Position numbers and translations under genes: made by a program. The notes under the pieces are model-generated. The model was given only the letters and a program-made list of their open reading frames with translations. It was not told the DNA's origin and did not search any database. From NCBI GenBank assembly GCA_963727365.1, contig CAVSFU010000001.1, positions 186,001 through 250,000 on the forward strand: DNA of 64,000 nucleotides, given 5' to 3'. This DNA comes from Paraconexibacter sp963727365 (lineage in GTDB: Bacteria; Actinomycetota; Thermoleophilia; Solirubrobacterales; Solirubrobacteraceae). Below are positions 41,540 to 50,007 of the stretch, piece after piece. Position 1 is the stretch's first letter, and the number at the start of each line of letters is the position of its first letter.

Positions 41540-43228
41540 GTGACGACGACCCGCAACGGCTTCGATCTCAAGCACAAATCGCGCGCGCTGACCGAGGGTC
41601 CGCAGCGCGCGGCTGCGCGCTCGTACTTCAAGGCGATCGGCTTCGACGACGAGGCGCTCGGCAAGCCGATCATCGGCGTAGCGTCGACGTGGATCGAGAC
41701 GATGCCGTGCAACTTCACGCTGCGCGCGCTCGCCGCGAAGGTCAAGGAGGGCATCCGCGCCGCCGGCGGCACGCCGATGGAGTTCAACACGATCGCGATC
41801 TCCGACGGCATCACGATGGGGACGAGCGGGATGAAGACGAGCCTCGTCAGCCGCGAGGTGATCGCCGACTCGATCGAGCTGACTACCCGCGGCTACCTCT
41901 TCGACGCGATCGTCTGCCTGACCGGCTGCGACAAGACGCTGCCCGGTGCCGTGATGGCGATGGCGCGCCTCAACGTCCCGAGCCTGATGCTCTACGGCGG
42001 CTCGATCCTCCCCGGCACGCACAACGGCCACGACGTCACGATCCTCGACGTCTTCGAGGCCGTCGGCGCCCACGCCGCAGGCAAGATCAGCGACGAGGAG
42101 CTCAGCGAGATCGAAGCGGCCGCGAGCCCCGGCGCGGGTGCCTGCGGCGGCCAGTTCACCGCGAACACGATGGCGATGGCCTTCGAGATCCTCGGCGTCA
42201 GCCCGATCGGCGCGGCGATGGTCCCGGCCGTCGACGCGACGAAGGCCGACGTCGCCGTCGCCTGCGGCAAGCTCGTCATGGACGTGCTCGCGCGCAACCA
42301 GTGCCCGCGCGACATCATCACCAAGCAGTCGCTGGAGAACGCGATCGCCGGCGTCGCCGCCTCCGGCGGCTCGACCAACGCCGTGCTGCACCTGCTCGCC
42401 GTCGCCAACGAGGCCGGCGTGCAGCTCGACATCGACGACTTCGACCGCATCGCCGAGAAGACGCCGCTGCTCTGCGACCTCAAGCCCGGTGGGCGCTTCA
42501 ACGCTGCCGACCTACACAACGCCGGCGGCATCGAGGTCGTCACACAGCGCCTCAAGCAGGCCGGCCTGCTGCACGAGGACGCGCAGACCGTCAGCGGCAT
42601 CACGATCGGCGAGCACGCCGACCGCGCCGCCGAGGCGGATGGGCAGGAGGTCGTCCGTCCGCTGGACAACCCGGTCAAGCCGACCGGCGGCCTCGCGATC
42701 CTGCGCGGCAACCTCGCGCCGGAGGGCAGCGTCGTCAAGCTCGCCGGCCACGAGCGCCGTCTGCACTCCGGCCCCGCGAAGGTCTTCGAGCAGGAGGCCG
42801 AGGCGATGGACGCCGTCACGCACGGCCAGATCGAGGCCGGTGACGTCGTCGTGATCCGCAACGAAGGACCGGTCGGCGGCCCCGGCATGCGCGAGATGCT
42901 CGCCGTGACGGGCGCAATCAACGGTGCCGGGCTCGGCGAGACCGTTGCGCTGATCACCGACGGCCGCTTCAGCGGCGCCACGCACGGCTTCATGGTCGGC
43001 CACGTCGCGCCCGAGTCCGTGAAGGGCGGGCCGATCGCCGCCGTGCAGAACGGCGACACGATCACGATCGACGTGGACAACCGCCGCCTGGACGTGGACC
43101 TGTCCGACGAGGTGATCGCGCAGCGGGTCGCCGCCTACGACGCGCCCGTCAGCCCCGACGCGACCGGCGTGCTGCTGAAGTACGCCAAGCTCGTCGGCTC
43201 CGCCGCCGAGGGGGCAGTGACCGGCTGA
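41540..43228 (+). CDS. ilvD: Dihydroxy-acid dehydratase
   Basis: 562 residues. Three Fe-S cysteines: MPCNFTL, CLTGCDKTLPGAVMAMAR and GACGGQFTANTMAMAFE, plus the C-terminal TDGRFSGATHGFMVGHVAPE. It makes branched-chain 2-keto acids from dihydroxy acids; length and motifs fit the [2Fe-2S] group. The longer ORF begins at 41447, but GTG 41540 gives the family N-terminus (NGFDLKHKSRALTEG) and carries the -10. Confidence 0.95.
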   Translation: MTTTRNGFDLKHKSRALTEGPQRAAARSYFKAIGFDDEALGKPIIGVASTWIETMPCNFTLRALAAKVKEGIRAAGGTPMEFNTIAISDGITMGTSGMKTSLVSREVIADSIELTTRGYLFDAIVCLTGCDKTLPGAVMAMARLNVPSLMLYGGSILPGTHNGHDVTILDVFEAVGAHAAGKISDEELSEIEAAASPGAGACGGQFTANTMAMAFEILGVSPIGAAMVPAVDATKADVAVACGKLVMDVLARNQCPRDIITKQSLENAIAGVAASGGSTNAVLHLLAVANEAGVQLDIDDFDRIAEKTPLLCDLKPGGRFNAADLHNAGGIEVVTQRLKQAGLLHEDAQTVSGITIGEHADRAAEADGQEVVRPLDNPVKPTGGLAILRGNLAPEGSVVKLAGHERRLHSGPAKVFEQEAEAMDAVTHGQIEAGDVVVIRNEGPVGGPGMREMLAVTGAINGAGLGETVALITDGRFSGATHGFMVGHVAPESVKGGPIAAVQNGDTITIDVDNRRLDVDLSDEVIAQRVAAYDAPVSPDATGVLLKYAKLVGSAAEGAVTG

Positions 43229-43240
43229 GACCCAACCGAG

Positions 43241-44107
43241 CTACGCCGCCGCGGCGCCCGCGAGCGCTTCGAGCAACGCCGAGGTCGCAGGTGGGTCCGG
43301 CGGCTGGCCGTAGGTCGCTGCGTAGACGTGTCGAACTGTCCCGGGCAGCTTGGCGGCGACGATGCCCTCGGCGCGGTGTGCGCGCAGCGCCAATCCCGGG
43401 ATCGTCGTCACGCCGAGGCCACCGGCGACGAGCGACTGCATCACCACCATGTCATCAGACGTCGAGCCGATCCGCGGTTCGAACCCCTCCTCAGCACAGA
43501 GCGAGAGGAGGTGGCTACGGCAGCGCTCGCAGCCCGCGATCCAGGTGGCGTCACGCAGACCCGCCACGGTTGCGCCGCGACGCGTGGAGAGCAGGTAGAC
43601 CGGGTCGTCGAGCAGGTGGTGCAGGTGGACACCGTCGGGTTCGGGCTCGGTCTCGTCGTAGCGGAAGATGATCGCGACGTCGATCTTGCCCGCCCGCAGG
43701 AGCTCGAGTGCCTCAGGTGGATGCGTGTCGATCAGGCTGAGCTGCACACCCGGGTGAGCACGGGCGAGCGCTGCCGCGGCCCGCGGCACGAGCGAGCCGA
43801 TCGCCGACGCGAACCCTGCGAGGCGCACGCGACCGGCTGCCAACCCGACGTGGGCCGCGAGCTCGGCGTCCGCGGCTTCGATCCGTCCGAGGATCTCCGC
43901 GGCGCGGTCGGCGAGCATCCGGCCCGCATGGGTCAAGCGGATCCCGCGCCCGACCCGCTGGACGAGCTGCGCACCGGTCTCGTCCTCGAGCCGTGCCAGG
44001 TGGTGGCTGATCGCGGGCTGGGAGTACTGCAGATCCTTGGCCGCAGCGGTGACCGACCCACATCGAGCCACGGCATCGATGACGCGCAGCCGGGCGGGAT
44101 CGATCAT
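43241..44107 (-). CDS. LysR-type transcriptional regulator
   Basis: 288 residues. N-terminal helix-turn-helix (RLRVIDAVARCGSVTAAAKDLQYSQPAISH) and effector domain beginning RVRLAGFASAIGSLVPRAAA and continuing GKIDVAIIFRYDE and VVMQSLVAGGLGVTTIPG. It is divergent from the cysteine-dioxygenase unit, as LysR regulators usually are to their targets. A TATGCT hexamer lies 6 bases before its ATG. Confidence 0.88.
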   Translation of the reverse strand: MIDPARLRVIDAVARCGSVTAAAKDLQYSQPAISHHLARLEDETGAQLVQRVGRGIRLTHAGRMLADRAAEILGRIEAADAELAAHVGLAAGRVRLAGFASAIGSLVPRAAAALARAHPGVQLSLIDTHPPEALELLRAGKIDVAIIFRYDETEPEPDGVHLHHLLDDPVYLLSTRRGATVAGLRDATWIAGCERCRSHLLSLCAEEGFEPRIGSTSDDMVVMQSLVAGGLGVTTIPGLALRAHRAEGIVAAKLPGTVRHVYAATYGQPPDPPATSALLEALAGAAAA

Positions 44108-44113
44108 CCATCC

Positions 44114-44119
44114 AGCATA
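44114..44119 (-). promoter_or_regulatory. Leaderless -10 (TATGCT) for the LysR gene
   Basis: Minus-strand TATGCT, 6 bases before the ATG. The AT-rich 44,110-44,160 stretch between the divergent genes (TATCTATGAATTAGCAAG) contrasts with the surrounding GC and is the likely operator. Confidence 0.45.
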
Positions 44120-44182
44120 TCTATGAATTAGCAAGAATCTTCTTATTGGACAGATGAATCGATCCGGGCCATGCTCGGTCCC

Positions 44183-44704
44183 ATGTCCACGACGCGTGTC
44201 AGCGAGCTCACCGAACTGGTCGCGGGCGTCCGCCAGGCGATCGCCGCGCACGCGAGCTGGCCGGATACCGCAGAGCTCGTCGCCGAGCAGCTGCGCCGAC
44301 ATCTCCCGGGCCCGGACGTCCTCACCGCCGAGCAGCGCCGCGGCTCGCCGGACGGCTATCTCAGCCACACCCTGCACGTCGAGCCCGACGGCTCGTTCTC
44401 GGTCGTCGGCCTCGTGTGGCGACCCGGCCAGATCACGCCGATCCACGACCACCTCACGTGGTGCGTCTTCGGTGTCGTCCAAGGCGTCGAACACGAGGAC
44501 CTGTTCGATCCCGAGCTGAACCTGATCGGCCACAGCGACAACCACGTCGGCGAAGTCAGCGGGTTCGCGCCGCCGGGCGACATCCACCGCGTCCACAACG
44601 CCACCGACGAGACCGCGATCTCGATCCACATCTACGGCACCGACGTCACGCGCGCCGGCTCCAGCGTGCGGCGCTACTACGACCAACCGAAAGGCACCCC
44701 ATGA
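44183..44704 (+). CDS. Cysteine-dioxygenase-type cupin
   Basis: 173 residues. Metal-binding motif ITPIHDHLTWCVFGVVQGVE (HxH then Glu) and the third His in GDIHRVHNATDETAISIHIY, as in cysteine/thiol dioxygenases. These oxidise cysteine or related thiols to sulfinates. I chose ATG 44183 because CATGCT lies 7 bases before it; ATG 44171 is in frame upstream. The next gene starts in its stop (ATGA). Confidence 0.8.
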   Translation: MSTTRVSELTELVAGVRQAIAAHASWPDTAELVAEQLRRHLPGPDVLTAEQRRGSPDGYLSHTLHVEPDGSFSVVGLVWRPGQITPIHDHLTWCVFGVVQGVEHEDLFDPELNLIGHSDNHVGEVSGFAPPGDIHRVHNATDETAISIHIYGTDVTRAGSSVRRYYDQPKGTP

Positions 44705-45435
44705 ACACACCCCCCGTCGTCTCTGCCCAGGAGTGGAACGCCGCCCATCAGCAGATGCGCGTGAACGAGAAGGAGCTGACGCGCGCCCGTGACGCGCTCG
44801 CCGCGCGGCGCCGCCGAATGCCGTGGACGGCAGTGGAGCAGGACTACCGCTTCGAAGGGCCCGACGGCCCGGTGAGCCTGCTCGACCTGTTCGCCGGACG
44901 CCGTCAGCTGCTGCTGTACCGCGCCTTCTACGGGCCCGACGTGTCGGGCTGGCCGCAGCGCGGATGTCCGGGATGCTCGTTCATGGCCGACCACGTGCCG
45001 CACCTCGCCCATCTCCACGCCCGCGACACCACGCTGGTGTACGCCTCACGCGCACCGCAGTCAGACATCGACGGGCTGAAGGCGCGGATGGGCTGGCAGC
45101 ACATCCCGTGGTACACGATCACCGATTCGTTCGACATCGACTTCGGCGTCGACGAGTGGCACGGCACCAACGCGTTCATCCGCGACGGCGACCGGGTCTT
45201 CCGCACGTACTTCACCAACGGCCGCGGCGACGAGGTCACCGCGAACACGTGGAGCTACCTCGACCTCACCGCCCTCGGCCGCCAGGAGGAGTGGGAGGAC
45301 TCGCCCGAGGGCTACCCGCAGACGCCGCCATACGTGTGGTGGCGTCGCCACGACGAGTACGACCAGACCGAGGCCTCGCAGGACCACCTCGACCAGATCG
45401 CGCGCGTGGTGGCGGCCGAAGGCAGCTCGACGTGA
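44701..45435 (+). CDS. DUF899 thioredoxin-like protein
   Basis: 244 residues. VVSAQEWNAAHQQMRVNEKE, TRARDALAARRRRMPW, LLDLFAGRRQLLLYRAFYGP, GCPGCSFMADHVPHLAHLHA, MGWQHIPWYTITDSFDIDFG, FRTYFTNGRGDE, and the end ending PPYVWWRRHDEY. This is the DUF899 family, thioredoxin-fold proteins of unknown reaction with a CPGC motif. It is coupled to the dioxygenase. Confidence 0.9.
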   Translation: MNTPPVVSAQEWNAAHQQMRVNEKELTRARDALAARRRRMPWTAVEQDYRFEGPDGPVSLLDLFAGRRQLLLYRAFYGPDVSGWPQRGCPGCSFMADHVPHLAHLHARDTTLVYASRAPQSDIDGLKARMGWQHIPWYTITDSFDIDFGVDEWHGTNAFIRDGDRVFRTYFTNGRGDEVTANTWSYLDLTALGRQEEWEDSPEGYPQTPPYVWWRRHDEYDQTEASQDHLDQIARVVAAEGSST

Positions 45436-45599
45436 CCATCGCCCACGTAGGCGGCCTGCCGGTGGAGGAGGCGGTCATGCCGCTCGCTGCCTCAGCTGGC
45501 GCCGCGTTGCTCCTCGCCCGCGCCTGGCTTGCCGCCCACGCGCCGTTGCTCAGGCGGTCTCAGCGCCGGCGGCCAGGAACTCGAGCAGATCCGAGTTGA
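45432..45599 (+). CDS. Possible small membrane protein
   Basis: 55 codons from a GTG overlapping the DUF899 stop. IAHVGGLPVEEAVMPLAASA then GAALLLARAWLAAHAPLLRR, a single hydrophobic segment and a basic end. The last 50 bases overlap the convergent hydrolase, and no motif is known. Confidence 0.4.
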   Translation: MTIAHVGGLPVEEAVMPLAASAGAALLLARAWLAAHAPLLRRSQRRRPGTRADPS

Positions 45600-46416
45600 A
45601 GCGCGCCGGCTGCTCGAGCATCGCGAGGTGGCCGGTCTCCTCGTAGACGAGCTTGCGCGCGCCCGCGATCTCGCTGGCGAACACGTCGGCGTCGGCAACC
45701 GGCACGAGCCGGTCGCCCGCGCCGTGCACCACCAGCGCCGGGCACGAGATCTGCGCCAGTCGCCCGCGCAGCGGATACGAGGTGACGGCGTCCAGCGCCT
45801 GTACGAACCCAGGCCCGTCCGCCCAGCGCACGTGCTCGGCGACAAGGCGCGGATCGAGTTGCTCGGGGTGCGCGGTCGCGTAGCGCATCGCGCCAAGCCG
45901 CAGCCGCGCGCGCCGCGCGATCCCGAACGCATGCGCCGCCTGAAAGCGGTTCCAGCGCCCGAGCACCGGCGCCAGCCGTCGCACACGCGCGACGCGGCGT
46001 TCGTTCTCCGGCGCCTGGATCGACAGCCCGGCGGGGGAGACCAACACCAGCCGCTCGACCCGCTCCGGCGCCGCGATCGCCGTCTCAGCCGAGACGAAGC
46101 CGCCCATCGAGTTGCCCACCAGCGCGGCCCGCGCGATGCCGAGGTCGTCGAGCAGTTCGACAACGAGCCGCGCGAGGCCGGGGACCGTCAACGCCTCACG
46201 CGGCAACGGCGAGGACCCGAAGCCAGGCAAGTCGAGAGCGACGGTGCGGTAGCCCGCCGCGGCGACAGCCGGGATGTTCTCGAGCCAGTTCTGCCACGCG
46301 CCGCCGAGCCCATGGATGAACACGACGGCGCGCTCGCCCTCACCGATCTCGGCGACGTTGAGCGAGCCGACCCAGCGCACGTGCCTGCTCCAGTCGATCT
46401 CGGTCCAGACGGACAC
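45550..46416 (-). CDS. Alpha/beta hydrolase
   Basis: 288 residues. Oxyanion HGLGGAWQNW, nucleophile elbow ALVGNSMGGFVSAET (GNSMGG), acid region VVHGAGDRLVPVADA and catalytic His in ETGHLAMLEQPARF. Best fits the carbon-carbon or ester hydrolases of the BphD/esterase type; substrate unknown. The start is GTG 46416, 7 bases after TAATCT. Divergent from the acyltransferase. Confidence 0.88.
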   Translation of the reverse strand: MSVWTEIDWSRHVRWVGSLNVAEIGEGERAVVFIHGLGGAWQNWLENIPAVAAAGYRTVALDLPGFGSSPLPREALTVPGLARLVVELLDDLGIARAALVGNSMGGFVSAETAIAAPERVERLVLVSPAGLSIQAPENERRVARVRRLAPVLGRWNRFQAAHAFGIARRARLRLGAMRYATAHPEQLDPRLVAEHVRWADGPGFVQALDAVTSYPLRGRLAQISCPALVVHGAGDRLVPVADADVFASEIAGARKLVYEETGHLAMLEQPARFNSDLLEFLAAGAETA

Positions 46417-46423
46417 TCCGCTC

Positions 46424-46433
46424 AGATTAGGGT
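46424..46433. promoter_or_regulatory. Overlapping divergent -10 boxes
   Basis: Minus strand TAATCT (46424-46429), 7 bases before GTG 46416; plus strand TAGGGT (46428-46433), 16 bases before GTG 46450. The two hexamers share two bases. Confidence 0.4.
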
Positions 46434-46449
46434 CTGCGAGAATCGCGGC

Positions 46450-47259
46450 GTGGCGAACCTCCCGGCGGCTCCCGACCTGCGCGACTACCTGCCGGGGATC
46501 GAGCCTGAGCGCCAGGTCGATGACTGGGGGCGCTCCGAGCGCGTCTCCAACGCCTTCGACCGCCTGGTCGTGGAGTTCTTCTACCACGTGTGGTTTCGCA
46601 CAGAGGTCGAGGGACTGGAGCACGTGCCGCGCAACGGCCCCGCGCTGCTGGTCTCCAACCACTCCGGCGCGCTGCCGCCCGACGCGGCGATGATCGGCAA
46701 GGCCGTCAAGGAGGACCAGGCCCGCGACGTGCGCCCGGTCGTCGAGCACTTCTTCAAGGGCGTCCCCGGCCTCAGCATGCTCGTCACGAAGATCGGTGCC
46801 GTCCCCGCGCACCCGGCCAACGCCCACCGCCTGCTGCACGACGAGGGCCAGCTCGTGCTCGTCTTCCCCGAGGGCCGCAAGGGCACCGAGAAGCTCTACA
46901 AGGACCGCTACCGCGTGCAGCGCTTCGGCCGCGGCGGCTTCGTCGAGACCGCGATGCGCGCGCGGGCGCCGATCGTCCCGATCGCCCTCGTCGGCGCCGA
47001 GGAGGCGATGCCGGTGTTCGCGCAGCTCAACCCGCTCGCGCGTCTCACCGGCCTGCTCTACGCGCCGCTGTCGCCGCTGTTCTACCTGCCCGCCAAGTTC
47101 TTCGTCCGCTTCCTGCCGCCCGTCCGCACCGACCAGATGGGTCCCGATGCGCACGAGGACAAAGCGCTCGTCCAGACCGTCGCCCACGACATCCGCGCGA
47201 CGATCCAGGAAGAGCTCCACGACATGCTCGGGCAGCGCCGCAGCGTCTGGTTGGGATGA
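46450..47259 (+). CDS. Lysophospholipid/glycerol acyltransferase family (PlsC-like)
   Basis: 269 residues. Acyltransferase block I is LVSNHSGALPPDAAMIG (NHxxxxxD), block II is FFKGVPGLSMLVTKIGAVPA, block III VFPEGRKGTEKLY. A hydrophobic C-terminal region (LLYAPLSPLFYLPAKFFVRF) could bind the membrane. The next gene (epimerase) overlaps it (ATGA), so they probably build a lipid or glycolipid together. Confidence 0.87.
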   Translation: MANLPAAPDLRDYLPGIEPERQVDDWGRSERVSNAFDRLVVEFFYHVWFRTEVEGLEHVPRNGPALLVSNHSGALPPDAAMIGKAVKEDQARDVRPVVEHFFKGVPGLSMLVTKIGAVPAHPANAHRLLHDEGQLVLVFPEGRKGTEKLYKDRYRVQRFGRGGFVETAMRARAPIVPIALVGAEEAMPVFAQLNPLARLTGLLYAPLSPLFYLPAKFFVRFLPPVRTDQMGPDAHEDKALVQTVAHDIRATIQEELHDMLGQRRSVWLG

Positions 47260-48515
47260 CCTCGCGCCGCGTCCTCATCACGGGCCTCTCCACCTACTGG
47301 GGCGGCCGCCTGGCCCAGGCGCTCGAACGCGACCCGAGCATCGACGCGCTGATCGGCATCGACAAGAAGCCACCGAAGGTCGCGCTCGAGCGCACCGAGT
47401 TCGTCCGCGTCACCGACGAGCACAGCCTCATCCGCCGCATCGTCAAGGCCGCCGAGATCGACACCGTCGTCGACACGCGCCTGGTCGTCGACTCGATCGT
47501 CACGAGCGCCAAGCGCGCCCACGAGAACAACGTCATCGGCACGATGAACGTGCTCGCCGCCTGCAGCGGGCCGGACTCGTTCGTCAAGAAGGTCGTCTTC
47601 AAGTCCAGCGCGCACTACTACGGCTGCGAGCAGGACGACCCCGCGTTCTTCGACGAGACGATCGCCCGCCCCAAGCGCCCGCGCACGCCGATCGAGCGCG
47701 ACATCGTCGCGGCCGAGCAAGCGGTCCAGGACTTCGCCGCACGCCATCCCGACACCACCGTCACCGTGTTGCGGTTCGCCAACGGCCTCGGCCCCGACGT
47801 CCGCACCTCTCACACCAAGCTCTTCGGCCTCCCGGCGATCCCGACGATCCTCGGCTTCGACCCGCGCTACCAGTTCATCCACGAGGACGACCTCGCCGGC
47901 TGCCTCGAGCACGCCGTCCGCAACGACCTCGACGGCGTCTACAACTGCGCCGCCGACGGCGTGCTCGCGCTCTCGGAGGTCACCGACCTGCTCGGCAAGC
48001 GCAACCTGCCGCTGCTGACCCCTCTCGCGACAGAGCTCCCGGCGTTCGTCCTGCGCCGCTTCGGCGTGCAGATCCCGCCGGAGATGCTCAAGCAGCTGCG
48101 CTTCGGCCGTGCGCTGGACAACCGCAAGCTCAAAGCCACCGGCTACCGCTACCGCTACACCACGCGCGAGGCCGTCCTCAAGCTGCGCGAGCACCAGCGC
48201 ATCGCCGCGCTGCTGGCCGAGTCCGCGGAGGCGTACCGCTACGAGGAGGAGGTCGAGAAGTTCCTGCGCCACTCCCCGAGCGTGCGCCCGCCGGCGCTCG
48301 CGCCCGGCCAGACGCGCCCGGAGATCCAGGCGGCCCCGCCGCCGAGCGAGTACGAGCAGCTGCAGGCCTCCGAAGTCGTCGCGCTGTTGCCCTCGCTGGA
48401 CGTCGCCGGGCTGCAGGCATTGCGCGCCCACGAGGCCGCCGGATCGGCCCGCGAGCCGGTGCTGCGCGCGATCGACAGCCTGCTTGCGATGCGCGAGAGT
48501 CCTACGCAGGCGTAA
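47256..48515 (+). CDS. NAD-dependent epimerase/dehydratase family protein
   Basis: 419 residues. Extended SDR: RRVLITGLSTYWGGRLAQAL (Gly-rich loop), then VVFKSSAHYYGC (the S..YY.G active-site region), TVLRFANGLGPDVRT and VYNCAADGVLALSEVTDLLG. The C-terminal ~90 residues (REHQRIAALLAESAEAYRYE, ASEVVALLPSLDVAGLQALR) are an extra helical tail. The nucleotide-sugar or lipid substrate is not visible. Confidence 0.85.
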   Translation: MTSRRVLITGLSTYWGGRLAQALERDPSIDALIGIDKKPPKVALERTEFVRVTDEHSLIRRIVKAAEIDTVVDTRLVVDSIVTSAKRAHENNVIGTMNVLAACSGPDSFVKKVVFKSSAHYYGCEQDDPAFFDETIARPKRPRTPIERDIVAAEQAVQDFAARHPDTTVTVLRFANGLGPDVRTSHTKLFGLPAIPTILGFDPRYQFIHEDDLAGCLEHAVRNDLDGVYNCAADGVLALSEVTDLLGKRNLPLLTPLATELPAFVLRRFGVQIPPEMLKQLRFGRALDNRKLKATGYRYRYTTREAVLKLREHQRIAALLAESAEAYRYEEEVEKFLRHSPSVRPPALAPGQTRPEIQAAPPPSEYEQLQASEVVALLPSLDVAGLQALRAHEAAGSAREPVLRAIDSLLAMRESPTQA

Positions 48516-48588
48516 CCGCAGGGACCTCGCGGCGTTTGTTGGATGCTGACCCGCCGGTCAACGGCTTACACTTTTCGCCGCCGCTCCC

Positions 48589-49629
48589 ATGCAGACGCGC
48601 TCTCTTGCCCTCTATCTCGGTCCCGTGCTCGTGCTGGGGGCAGTCGCCGTCAGCGCGCTCGCCTACGACGACGCGCGCGGCGAGATCATCCCCAAGGGCG
48701 TCAAGGTCGGTGGCGTCGCCGTCGGTGGGCTCTCGCCCGAAGAGGCGCGCACGAAGCTCGAATCCGCTTACCTCCAGGGCATCCAGCGCCCGATCAAGGT
48801 CCACTGGGACCGCGCGACCTGGATCCTCGGCCCGCGCGAGGCGCGCATCGAGGCCAACATCGACGCGATGGTCAAGGCCGCCAGCGCCTACAGCGACGAG
48901 GGCAACATCATCTCGCGCACGTGGCGCCGCGCCACCGGCGGCGAGCTCGACCGCAATCTGCAGCCCTCGGTCAGCTACTCCAAGGCCGCGGTCGTGCGGC
49001 TGCTCGACAAGATTCGCAAGGGCGTCGATCGCAATCCGCAGGACGCCTCCGTGTCGTTCAGCGAGGCGGGCTTCAAGCGCGTCAAGGCCAAGACCGGCCT
49101 CACCGTCGACGCCAGCAAGCTGCATCGCGAGATCCGCGAGGCGATCGTCTCGCCGACGATGTCGCGCCGCTTCGTCGCGCAGACCTCGAAGGTCCGCCCG
49201 AAGGTCACCAACGACAAGCTCGCCTCGAAGTACGGCACGATGATCTACGTCGACCGCGGCAGCTTCCGGCTGCGGCTCTACAAGAACCTCAAGCTCGTCA
49301 AGACCTACAAGGTCGCGATCGGCGCCGTCGGCTACGACACCCCCACCGGGCTGTACACGATCCAGAACAAGGCGGTCAACCCCGCCTGGACGGTGCCCAA
49401 CAGCGGCTGGGCGGGCGACCTCGCAGGCCAGGTCATCCCCGGCGGCACGCCGCAGAACCCGTTGAAGGCGCGCTGGCTGGGCATCTACGACGGCGCCGGC
49501 ATCCACGGCACCGACGCGACCGGCTCGATCGGCAGCGCCGCCTCCCACGGCTGCGTGCGCATGCTGATCCCTGACGTGATCGATCTCTACGAGCGTGTCC
49601 CGGTCGGCGCGCCGATCTACATAGCCTGA
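48589..49629 (+). CDS. L,D-transpeptidase (YkuD) with N-terminal membrane anchor
   Basis: 346 residues. N-terminal membrane helix (ALYLGPVLVLGAVAVSALAY), a VanW/PGBD-type domain (GVKVGGVAVGGLSPEEART), and the YkuD domain with the active-site motif GIHGTDATGSIGSAASHGCVR (HxTxx...SHGCVRM). Catalytic Cys and His are present. It makes 3-3 cross-links or attaches proteins to peptidoglycan. A likely cell-wall gene of the host. Confidence 0.93.
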   Translation: MQTRSLALYLGPVLVLGAVAVSALAYDDARGEIIPKGVKVGGVAVGGLSPEEARTKLESAYLQGIQRPIKVHWDRATWILGPREARIEANIDAMVKAASAYSDEGNIISRTWRRATGGELDRNLQPSVSYSKAAVVRLLDKIRKGVDRNPQDASVSFSEAGFKRVKAKTGLTVDASKLHREIREAIVSPTMSRRFVAQTSKVRPKVTNDKLASKYGTMIYVDRGSFRLRLYKNLKLVKTYKVAIGAVGYDTPTGLYTIQNKAVNPAWTVPNSGWAGDLAGQVIPGGTPQNPLKARWLGIYDGAGIHGTDATGSIGSAASHGCVRMLIPDVIDLYERVPVGAPIYIA

Positions 49630-49668
49630 GCGGGCGCCTCGGCGCGCCTGCCACCACGCCGCGCTCCT

Positions 49669-49687
49669 CGGCGTGCGTAGCACGCCG
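49669..49687. terminator. CGGCGTGC/GCACGCCG hairpin
   Basis: Perfect 8-bp stem (49669-49676 and 49680-49687), loop GTA, between the convergent transpeptidase and the 49729 gene. No U-tract. Confidence 0.5.
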
Positions 49688-49728
49688 TCGTCGCGCGCGC
49701 GGCGGCAGGCATCGCCGATGCATCCCGC

Positions 49729-50007
49729 TCAGGAAACCTGAATCTGCGCGACGGGCACTTCCTCCCACCCGCGCTCCAAGAGCAGGGAGTGGGTGTCGGA
49801 GTGGCGAAAGACCAGGCTCCCGATGTGGATGCCCTTCTCCTGGCGGCGCAGCACCGTGTACCACATCGTCGTGGCGTCGTCAGACCCCTGCAGCCGCAGC
49901 CACGGCCTCGGCGGGATCTGGTCGAGCCCCTCGACCATCCCGGCGTCGATGAGCTGGCGCTGGGTGGCGACCTGACCGGTGGACGTGTCGATGAAGAACT
50001 TGGCCAC
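49729..50007 (-). CDS. Conserved small protein of unknown function
   Basis: 92 residues: AKFFIDTSTGQVATQRQLID, PPRPWLRLQGSDDATTMWYT, LRRQEKGIHIGSLVFRHSDT. Beta-rich, soluble. Its GTG at 50007 is 8 bases after a TATCGT hexamer, which lies inside the xerD coding start; the two genes overlap by ~17 bases at their starts. Confidence 0.6.
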   Translation of the reverse strand: MAKFFIDTSTGQVATQRQLIDAGMVEGLDQIPPRPWLRLQGSDDATTMWYTVLRRQEKGIHIGSLVFRHSDTHSLLLERGWEEVPVAQIQVS

